This document shows positions 55,204-64,000 of a stretch of DNA of 64,000 nucleotides, in pieces. Numbering within the stretch: the first letter of the stretch is position 1; every line of letters begins with the position of its first letter. Made by a program: the position numbers and the translations under genes. Under the pieces are notes generated by a model. That model was not told the origin of the DNA. It saw only the letters and a list, made by a program, of their open reading frames with translations, and did no database searches. This stretch comes from Linnemannia schmuckeri. Lineage: Eukaryota > Mortierellomycota > Mortierellomycetes > Mortierellales > Mortierellaceae. Where the stretch lies: NCBI GenBank assembly GCA_029449235.1, contig JANATG010000013.1, forward strand, positions 1,054,001 through 1,118,000, written 5' to 3'.

Positions 55204-57144
55204 TGTTGGAATGAAGGGAAAAAAGAGCGAAAAAAGAACGGTGGTCGATTGTATCAGGTGAGGAAGGATGGTGCAAGTGAAGAGCGCAAGAATTAGTGAG
55301 AAGTAGTAAGCGTGTGTATGAGTGAGAGAGATAATAGCAGAGTAGAGGTATAGTGCTAGTGAAGAGGGAGGAAGGTGGTGCAAGTGAAGGACAAGGAGAC
55401 AAAAAAAGCAGGGAATGGCTACTTGTATTTATACAATTTGCGCATTTGGGGGTTGCACCCTAGCTTTTGCTATGACAAAGGCATCATGACTCGAAAAATG
55501 AAATTGAAACGGAAATTGAGACGTTAAACCCGACCGAAAAGATGCGATTTTTTTTTTGACTGTTTGATCCCCTTTTCTACCATGCCGCGCACGAACCACG
55601 CCTTTTTGCTCATGTCTTTGTTTCATTCGCCGAAATGACCAAGGAAAAATGAGAGAAATGGGGTTCAAAATATCCGAAAGGGACCTTGATCCATCGAAAA
55701 GGCACAATCCATTTAATCATTTCCTTTGCCGAAAAAATTTGTCACAAGGTGAGACACTCAACAACAATTTTGGTGGCACTGAGTGGTCTCCCTACCTTTG
55801 TCATCAAGCAGATCATAGTTTGTTTTTTTTCATCGAGGGGATATACCAAAGTGTTTGATGTTTATTATGTTTACCGCTCATTTGGCTTTTTTTTCTTTTC
55901 CCCTTCCAGTCCAGGCGAAAGCGGGAAGTGTAGTAGTAATGTCTAGAGTGAGCAAACACGTAGTGGTCAAATTACCTCTGACTGGATTTCTAATCGATGA
56001 AAGCAAAGAAAAACAAAGAAAAACATTTGCGAAAGGGAGGGAGAAACATAATCCGCTTCATTACTATGATGCCGTGCAGGGTAATGTCAAGATGCCATGC
56101 GTTGACAAAGGAATTTGTTTTGGACTCATTTATACGTAACGGCGAAAAGGGAGGGAAGGATAATGGTGCATGAAAAAGGAAGAGAATGTTGAAGGCGACC
56201 CACGTATGATAGGCTCCTCCAACGTCAGAATGACAAAGCATGCCAGGCTACTAAAGTATGTCCCTGTCGTTTGGTATTGTTTTTGGGGTTATATTACACT
56301 GCGCCCATGGGGTCTCGGTAAAATAGATGTCAAGCAGACAATTGGATCGATGGAATGAAAGAACTTCTAAAAGTCTCACTAGAGTCTGCTTATCGTGACG
56401 CCCAGGCTACTCATAGCAGCTCACTTACCGTAATACCTTCGCCAACAAGGCAAGCAAAGGCTGTTGTTTGCCGCTTTTGCTTTTTTCCAAAAGGAAAGGT
56501 AGAAAAGGAAGAGAAACAACAAGAAGGAAGGAGAGAGAGGGACTGAGAGTGAAAGAAGTAGAGAGGAATGAAGGAGAGCCACATAGAAAGAAAGAAGAAG
56601 AATGGTGAGATCAGAAGAAAATAAATGGATCATGATTGCTAGATTACTTCATATCCAAGTAGGCTTCCTCCCGCCAAAAGAAGAATGACATTCAACAAAA
56701 AGGGGGACTATATCCTATGTGCTTAGCTCCTCGATTTCAACGAAATGGGTGACATCATCTCATTCCTTCATACGCCTTCCTGCATTTATCCACTTTCATA
56801 AAGAAAAACAAGGAGAAACAAAAGCAGATATATGATATGCCTTGTTCTCCTGCTTGCATACGAGCGCTCTTGTCATGATATGCCCAAAAAAAAAATAACT
56901 GTGTCTGGTTGACGCGTAGAATATTAGCCTGCGTAGGAGCCAAAATTCTTTCATTAGACATTGCTCATTCAGGACCGATCATTCGCTGAAACATGTCACA
57001 CACCTTAACAACTTTGTTTTTTTCTTCTCGGTGATCAAAATATAGAAGATTGGGCAGGGCCATAGGCTCGCCTATTTTAACACGTCCACTTCTTCACTAA
57101 CACAACGCATGCATGAGGGCATTTATTAACATAGCGGACCGGTA
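55204..57144. other. Intergenic, no gene seen
   Basis: 55204-55440 is the leader and promoter of the small secreted-protein gene. 55441-57144 is AT-rich with short, unconvincing frames. A GA-rich stretch at 56500-56600 may be an old CT-rich leader on the minus strand without a gene behind it. The final 100 bp are the 3' flank of copy E. Confidence 0.45.
55426..55433 (-). promoter_or_regulatory. TATA box of the small secreted-protein gene
   Basis: TATAAATA on the minus strand, about 220 bp upstream of the ATG at 55203. It is followed by the CT-rich leader. Confidence 0.55.
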
Positions 57145-59551
57145 TCATTCTAGGAGCTCTGCCTTGTGAGGTTGTGGTGTGGGCGCCACAACAAAGGGCG
57201 CTGGAAGGGTATATGGCTCTTCTCTATCACTACCACCACTACTAATGCTCTGATTATTAAATTCATGAGGAGTGATCGCGGTATTTTTCCGGACAGGGTG
57301 GGCTTGGTAGATATCGGAGTCAGAGAAGGAATGTCCCGTGCTGTACGGTTGAGACGAGTGTAGACGCTGTTGTCGTTCCTGCTCTCGTTGTTGACGTTGC
57401 TGCTCCTGCTCATGCTCGTATTTGTGTTTTTCGTGTATGGAGGGGAAGGAGATAACTTCGATTTCTTGGGCAGAGAAACCACACCGCGATTCTTGTTGTC
57501 TCTGCTGTGCCTGCGCCTGCGCTTGGACTTGTGGTGGTTGTTGTTGCTGGGGACGTGGTGGTATGGAATGTAGTCGCTGGTTGACAACAGGTGGTCCTGG
57601 TGGCGCATATGTAGGTTGAGGAGGGATGTAAGTCAAAGGCGTGGTGAACGAAAACAATGTGGCGAAGGACCCTGAAGAGTCGAAAAGGTGTGATGGTGCT
57701 GATGATAGGTCCTGTTGGTAATCTGACAATGCTGGCATATTTTCTTCGCCTCCTTCAGGTCCCAGTCCACTTGGATTTCCTCCTTCGGCCAAGACACGTT
57801 TCCGACTATGACTGTCACGGTTACTCCTCCGTTTCCGCTGGACGATGAAGATTGCTGCCAGGATGACTAGAATCACTCCTCCTGCTATCGCTCCTCCAAT
57901 GATGCCTCCATTCGGTTTCCCGCTTGTGTTATTCCCATTGTCGATCCCATTGTTGTCCTCATGGCCACCGCTGCTACCATCGCCAGGTATTGTCGTCGGA
58001 AGTATTGGCAGTGATTGAGTGACCAAAGCAGGTCCTGACCATGATTTGTTTGTCAAATCAAAGCTGTTGAAAAAAGGGACACCATCCTGGATAGAATAGA
58101 CAACGATTTGGGGTGCCGTTGCAGGTGCAGAGGCCACCATGTATTCATTGAATCGCGGAACTAAACTTGACGATGAGGCTTGGATGAGTGTCAAGTCTGG
58201 GGATAACCCTGGGGTTATTGTATAGATGATGACTGAACCGTCTTTAGCCTGCAAAAGAAGATGTTGTAAACAATAGGATAGTTAGCTTAAGGTGGTGAAG
58301 TGATGGATGTGTTCTCGTTGTTGATGACGATGACGCATGGGATTCGATTTTAATTTTTTTGATCTTCAGCACTTCAGCCCTCATTCTTGTACCACGCGAG
58401 AGCTCAAAACCAATCTCGTCAACAACTACCAAAAGAGAATGTGCTGTACCTGGTCAAGGATAAAGGCAGTGGTGCCCATATGAACTGGAATTGCAACAGG
58501 GGAGAGCGTTATGTTGTTCATCTGCACTGGCTGAGGTTGTTTGAGTTGAACAAGCTTCCCTATGCTGAATGCTGGGAAAATTTGTCCTGAGGTTCCATCG
58601 ACTTCAAAGGCCGTGATGTGGCCCATCACGGGCGTTATGGGACTAGTGGAAAATGTTCCAATTGCTAGGTATGCTGTCTCAGAGGGGAAGTATTGTGATG
58701 GCCTAACAGAAAAAAAAGGGAGGAAGAGAAAATACAACAAAGTGAAAAGAGGTTGAGAGAAGAAGGTGAAAAAAAAAAAATAAAAGAAAAAGCGAGTGAG
58801 AATTTGTGAGCATTTTTGTTAATGACCCACCGATGCAATATTTTATACGCTAACGAAGAAAATACGAACACAAACTAATAAAACCCCTCCCTTTCCCCTT
58901 TTACCTGTAAAGGTACGAGTTGACATTGGTGGTCGCATCGACAGTCAACCCCCTCCAAGAAGACCCCACCTGAAGGTCCAGGGAATTCGTCATCCCTACA
59001 CCATACATACTCTCCCCAGCATGCCCCACAATCGCAAACTGTCTCGGCGTCAGGAATGAAGTCCCTCTATTCCAATCCTTGGGGTTTTCGAATATTGCCT
59101 TCCCATTACCTCCATCTTCACCACCTTTACCACCTTTACCACCTTTACCACCTTTACCACCTTTCCCGTTCTCGTTCTCCTCACTCAGCAAAACATTTGA
59201 ATCAAAAGACCACTGCTTCGAGAACTGTTGAATATGAATTCGCATTGGCTTGATCTCGCCCTTCGTGTCAGGATAGATGGTCCCGGCATAATGAGCACAC
59301 AGTTTTGGAGCAAAGCTAGACCAGTGTTCAGGATCAACTTCGGATTCGATCAGTTGGATGGTCGGGTTGTTAATGTCGGTGAGGTCGACAGAATTGAGTT
59401 CTAGACGACCCTTTTCCTTTTGAAGGGACTCTTTGGCGACGCCGATCAGATAGAGGGTTGTTGTTGGTGGTGTTGTGGATAGAGGTGTGGCTGTTGTGGA
59501 GTGGGCGAGGCAGGGGAATGGATATGATGGTATGGGTATGCTTGGCTCCAT
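57145..59551 (-). CDS. Propeller-like single-pass membrane protein (family copy E)
   Basis: Exons 59551-58905, 58702-58450 and 58248-57145 join to 667 aa, introns phases 2 and 0. Cysteines C14 (PFPCL) and C85 (APKLCAHY) are conserved. Family blocks IHIQQF, FAIVGHAGESMYGVGMTN, IGTFS, AFILDQ and FNSFD are present. An insertion of five KGG units between the HIQQF and VGHAG blocks comes from a 9-bp repeat at about 59120-59164. The helix lies at about 415-437 (GGAIAGGVILVILAAIFIV), followed by QRKRRSNR. The tail has Gln/Pro repeats and coiled Glu/Gln/Arg stretches and ends VAPTPQPHKAELLE. Exon borders and motifs pair it with copy D as a tandem duplicate. The hydrophobic in-frame sequence upstream of the ATG is leader translation and is not used. 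Confidence 0.75.
59120..59164. repeat. 9-bp minisatellite inside copy E
   Basis: Five units of ACCACCTTT (plus-strand reading) follow each other and encode KGG repeats on the minus strand. Other family copies lack this insertion, so it is a local expansion in a loop of the propeller-like domain. Confidence 0.75.
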
Positions 59552-59835
59552 GACACGGATGTAGATATCTGTCGCTTGTGGGGGAGTCAGATAGGAGAGG
59601 GAGACAAAGGAAATGAATGAAAAGGCGAAGATAACAAGGAGGAGAAGGTGTAAGGGATGGAGTGTGAATAAGGGCGGAGGTAGGAAAGAAGGTGGACGAG
59701 AAGGTGAAAATAAACAAGAGGCGGGTGATGGCGTGTACGTGCGCGTGTATGGATATCGTGTGCGTGCGCAAGGCGGTGCAAAGTTTGGGATTTGCGTTCT
59801 CAAGTAAAGAGGATTGTGGGTTCTGAGCGAGTGAG

Positions 59836-59867
<32 letters not shown>

Positions 59868-60177
59868 AAAAGAACGAGAGAGTGAAAAGAAAACAAATAA
59901 AAACAGAGAGCAAAAAAGAACAAGAGAGCGGGGCATACTTTTTGTTTGATATGCATATGAGTGTGGATGCCAGGTGGATGGATGTCACTCTGTTCAATTG
60001 TCGGGTTTCATCGTACTACTTTAATTTTGTACTCTTCCGCATACATGATCCCCTCTCAATTCAAGATATATCTCGGGCACAAACAATCTTCATGCCGAAA
60101 AGATGCTATTTTGTTCCTTTTTTTATTGGCGTAGAAGGGTATAAAAGGTGACTGGCTACGCTGTCTGATAGTAGGTG
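59552..60177. other. Leader and promoter of copy E
   Basis: 59600-59940 is GA-rich on the plus strand, including a run of 30 A (59836-59865): the CT-rich leader of the minus-strand gene. 59951-59985 is the block shared with copy D. The right end is the 3' flank of copy F. No gene is seen. Confidence 0.5.
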
Positions 60178-62287
60178 TTAATGGTCTTGAGAAGATGGGG
60201 GCCTTGAGCCGGGTACTACTGAAGGAGAGACCATGAAGGTCTGGTCGACTTCGACGGTTACTCCACTGAGATCCGAGTAGGCATGACTCGCAGCTGACAC
60301 AAGAGGCGACGAGTACGTGAGTTCAGGTGATTGGAGATGTTGCTGGTTGCGGTGGTGTAATTGTGGTGTCCCCGCTGGGGTATAATGCCGCTGTTGATGG
60401 TGGTACGATACTTCGGATGTTGATATTGGAGGAGACGAGGGAGTGAAGGGTCGCTGCTTGCAAGAGTAGTGATCACTGTGAGATGTTACGATAGAGACAG
60501 GGCTCGAAATGTCTCCATTAGCACCACTGAAGCTGCTGCACACGATCGTATTGTTGCTATTGGTAAAGGAATCGTGATATCGACTGCTGTCCCTGTTGCT
60601 GCCGGTGTTGTCGTCGTTTTCCGGGTAGTGGAGTTCAGGTCCTGGAGGCGCCTTGGGTATAAAGTCAAACGCAAGAGATTGCCACATGGGAGACTGTGGG
60701 TTTCGTCGCAAGGTCGAGTTCTGTGAGGATGGTGAAGGAGGTGGGTAGTAGGTGTCTGTTAGGGACAATTGGGGGTCACGAGGGGTGCTGCTTCTGGGTG
60801 GGAGAGGGTATGAGATTGTAGAAGGAGGAAGAGGGTATGTGACAGTAGGTGCAGGCAGAGAGGAACATGGATTGTCGAACTTTCCAAGGTCCTTCTTGGA
60901 ATCCTGGTCAGTGGAAGTGTTGGGGGAGGAAGTAGAAGACGAAAACTCGTATTTTGCATTGTCTTCTTTGGAGTGTGACGACGACGAAGATGAAGATGAG
61001 GGCGAAGCTCGGCGGCGACGATGGCGGACGATCAGAACGATGGCAAGTGCTATGAGTATCAAAGCGCCGACAACACTACCAACGATGGCACCAAGAGGCA
61101 GTTTGCTTCCAGACGTGTCGAGTCCACCGTTGCCTGGAGTTAGAGAGCCGCCATCAGTGGGGTTTACGACATTAGAGCTGGTCCAAGTCTTGGTGGTCAA
61201 GTCGAAGACGTTGAACCTGGGACTGCCCGATTGGATGAAGTATAGGACAATCTGGGCGGGTGTCGCTGTGGCGACCATGGATGCGATGAATGCGGGTGCT
61301 TGTCCGGAGACGACAACTTGTTGAAGAACTGCTGACTGGCGAGGGTTGATGTAGTAGATCATCGTTGAGTTGTCGGATGCTTTGTCCAAGATATAGGCGC
61401 CGACACTTGAGCTGATAGGGATTGCGTCATTGGTGAGGGCGACATTTCTCATAGAAACAACCTGTGGGGCAGAGAGGATAAGGGTAAGCCCTTTCACTTG
61501 GGTATCGGGAGTGTCGTACCCTGTGGCGGTATAGATTGACCCTGACCGAGCAGTGTCGAACACGATCGCGTTTCCATGAGCAGGCGCTTTTGCTGCAACA
61601 TTGTAGGTCCCCACTGCGAGGAAAGGTCTAGAGTTAGGGATGACCTGTAAGTTGAAGCTATGAGAAGAGTGGACAGCAGTATAGGTATGGATGGATGAGG
61701 GTTAGAAAAGTGTGTTCCTCGCTGTCAAAGACGCGCACAGATAATGACGAAGGGATGTACAAGTGTAACACCATCGTGTCGTTATTGCTATTTGCTTACT
61801 CGTAGAGGGATGAGAAGCTGTCAGTCGCGTTAGACCGCACACCGACCCAATAATCTGTTGTATTCGTCATCGCCAATACAAACCCATTCACACCCGCATG
61901 CCCAACCGTCGCAAACAGTTTCGGATTTATATACGCAATATCGTCATAGCCACTCGGAGGGTCAAACTTGCCACTGGCCGGGTATACATTCGCATCATTG
62001 GTCCATCCCATCCCGAATTGTTGAATATGTATTGCTCCCTGTGTATCGAGGACGTTTTTAGGTGCTTGGTAACCAGGGTAATATGAACAGGATTTGGGGG
62101 CGGTGTTGGACCATTGGTAGGGGTTAGAATTGATGATGGTGGAGGTGAGCTTTGGGGAGTTGATATTGGAGAGGTCGATGGTGTTGACTTCGAGGCGGCC
62201 TTGGGATGTGTCGGATACGCCGATTAGGTAGATTGATGTGTTTGATGCTGGGGCCAGGCAAGGGTTCGAGTATGTTGGTATGCTCAT
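60178..62287 (-). CDS. Propeller-like single-pass membrane protein (family copy F, one intron lost)
   Basis: Exons 62287-61800 and 61657-60178 join (phase 2) to 655 aa. Cysteines C10 (YSNPCL) and C67 (APKSCSYY) and the blocks IHIQQF, FATVGHAG, VGTYN, AYILDK and FNVFD are conserved. The intron that follows AYILDK in copies B, C, D and E is absent: ILDKASDNSTMIYYIN reads through. The helix lies at about 350-373 (GAIVGSVVGALILIALAIV), followed by RHRRRRAS. The tail is Ser/Pro/Thr-rich with RNPQSP, shared with copy C. It is closest to copy C in the N-terminal half (GRLEVNTIDLSNINSP against GRLEINTIDLSDINTP). The start is fixed by homology, and the region upstream is not open in this frame. Confidence 0.75.
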
Positions 62288-63611
62288 GGTGTTGTTTTGT
62301 GTGTGAAGGTGTATGAAAAAGCGGGAATTAAGAGGATGACAAGAAATGGAGTGTAGAGATCAAGAAGTATGTATAATGTGAAAGGAAAAGCGATTGTATA
62401 AGAATACCTATAGCGAGAGGATAGGTGTTTAGGTGTGATGATGGATGGTGAGTAATGAAGAAGAGAAACAAGAAAGATAAAAGATGAACGAAGAGAGAAA
62501 AGAGATGAAAGAAGAAGAGGACGGAGGAGGCGTAAAATAAGCTTAACGAAAAAAGAGAATGGTCATTGGAAAGAGAAACGGCATACAAAGACAAGGAGTC
62601 GTCTTTGTTTTTTCTCAAAAAAGGACATGCAATTGACCCTGCGCGGGCTTAGCAAAAAAATGGACCAGGGTTTCAATTGAGCTAGAAATGAGCGGAGTGC
62701 TTTTTTTTAATGTTGTTGTGGCATGGGCGGGCTATGCCACTCCGCACAAAATCACCTTCCTCGGTCCAAAACCCTGAAGGAGATGTGGACTAGTTCAATC
62801 AACGGCGTGTCATTACTCTTCCCCCCTTCCCACCCTCCCGTCCAAAGAATAGGTAACATTATCTTTTCTCACCTCGATTATTTGGACTCTGGGACAAGAG
62901 TCGAGTCAGATGTCCGCGGAAGAATCGACAACGCAGGGCTGGATATGTTATTGTGGTTGAGGGTTGAAGAGGGGATGACGGGCATGAATGAGCTTGACTG
63001 ATCGGCCGTTTTTCCACATATCTCCTCGGACCTGCAGCACCAGCGTTCCAGCAGATTTTTTTTTCTGTTCATCATCAATTCGATGGTTTCTGTTCTTGTG
63101 CGTAGTGATGAACCGGAGGCGGGATTCGGCATGGAAGCATAGCTGAATGATATACCGCCTCAAGCAGCTTGTCTTGAAGAGTCGACGATGTAGTTTTCGA
63201 CCACATGGTTCGAAGTACAGTACCAAGAGCCTCTAAAAGCTGCTATCATCTTCTGGTATAGGAACTATCAGGTCAAAAAAAAGCATTGTCTTACGCATTG
63301 TCAAGTGCTCTGTGAGTGTTGCTTTTCTCTATGACAATAACAGATTTGGTGGCGTCTGTCTCTGGAAAGGACGAACAGAGAGAACAATCATGCTCGTGGC
63401 GCCAAAGGAAAGAGAGGAAGAGAGCCATCAGAAAGAGCTATTGTTACAAGGGGGCAATAGCTTAGCTCGTCATCGCTGTTACTGGTGCATTCGACATCGC
63501 TTGCTTTGCTGATGAGCCGAACTTACACTCACTCAGGCATTTGCCATTCACGCATCGTCTTTCCTCTTGCACGTATACGTGACTCGTTATTGTTATTTCC
63601 ACTGTATCAGT
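62288..63611. other. Intergenic, promoter of copy F
   Basis: 62290-62540 is GA-rich on the plus strand (leader of copy F). 62620-63450 has no believable gene. 63450-63520 is weakly similar, inverted, to 13930-13990, extending the repeat that starts at 63612. Confidence 0.45.
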
Positions 63612-64000
63612 GTCTGATCATCATGTTTGAGTCTTGATCACTAGTTTCAGTTTGTCGCGTCCACAGGAGAACACTCAGGCACCACGCGCCATGCACCTTC
63701 TCTTTGTAACATACACGCATAGACTGCGCACTGCTATCGATGACTTTCGCTCCTTACGAAGAGAGGACGATCGAGAGTCAAGGCAATGACGTCAATGGTG
63801 ACTTGACTGCTCCCCGCAGCTCTTTTGGTAATAAAAAAAGGGTCCTTGTCCTTCAAATTCGAAATCCACTTCTCTCTTCTCTCTCCAACCCTTACCCTCT
63901 CTCTCGATCAAGCAAACAACAACCAACAGCCAGCAAGGACAAGAACAGGGACAGCACAAGTACGCGTTTTTTAATCCTCTTTCTCTTCTCTCTTTCTCTT
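63612..64000 (+). repeat. Promoter-like segment, inverted copy of 13484-13870
   Basis: The segment matches the reverse complement of 13484-13870 nearly base for base up to the end of the window, so it probably continues beyond it. A TATA-like AATAAAAAAAGG near 63830, then CT-rich sequence and an A/C-rich leader, suggest a plus-strand gene that begins past base 64000. The copy F gene lies upstream of it, head to head. Confidence 0.85.

Noticed and set aside
59552..59956. In-frame hydrophobic extension of copy E
   Set aside because: Same reason as for copy D; it includes a polyPhe run coded by a 30-base homopolymer.

Overview
The window is nuclear DNA of a filamentous fungus, most likely an early-diverging one of the Mortierella type. 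Genes are close together on both strands. Most have several short introns with GTAAGT-like donors and TAG or CAG acceptors. 5' leaders are long and pyrimidine-rich, and encoded proteins are rich in polyQ, polyS and polyP. The genus is inferred from this style and from protein content; no marker gene in the window proves it. Every exon structure below was built by hand from reading-frame continuity and splice consensus.

Left accessory part (1-14 kb): the end of a small secreted-protein gene (minus), three short single-pass membrane-protein genes (two with PPxY motifs, one with a Gly/Cys-rich tail), then a plus-strand run of a membrane-protein family I do not recognise. That run holds a truncated remnant (4.8-5.7 kb), a frameshifted pseudogene (6.8-8.7 kb) and an intact three-exon gene (10.1-12.1 kb). 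At 13.5-13.9 kb is a promoter-like segment that recurs almost unchanged, inverted, at the right edge of the window.

Central conserved part (14.7-48.3 kb): a terminal nucleotidyltransferase, a TspO/MBR protein with an unusual helical tail, a small Cys-rich membrane protein, ketopantoate reductase, a membrane-anchored PDI, a PB1-UBA protein built like an autophagy receptor, a polyQ/coiled-coil protein, a BTB-like acidic protein, the splicing factor PRP17/CDC40, a peroxisomal enoyl-CoA isomerase/hydratase, a PTC7-like PP2C phosphatase and the shared alpha subunit of farnesyl/geranylgeranyl transferase I. Gene pairs are often convergent with gaps of only 125-190 bp (for example 17345/17506, 20929/21055, 37138/37329) or divergent with a shared promoter (39.6-40.0 kb, 22.6-23.5 kb).

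Right accessory part (48.3-64 kb): a gene-poor stretch with a decayed tandem repeat of about 280-310 bp, then three more full-length members of the same membrane family, now on the minus strand (51.1-53.4, 57.1-59.6, 60.2-62.3 kb), with a small secreted-protein gene among them. At the edge is the inverted copy of the 13.5-13.9 kb segment.

The most interesting content is this family, with six loci in 64 kb. Each intact protein has an N-terminal propeller-like domain with two conserved cysteines, a low-complexity stalk, one Gly-rich transmembrane helix, a basic stop-transfer, and a long variable tail carrying short conserved motifs. The copies show intron loss, pseudogenisation and subfamily-specific tails, which is what a lineage-specific, fast-evolving family of surface proteins would look like.
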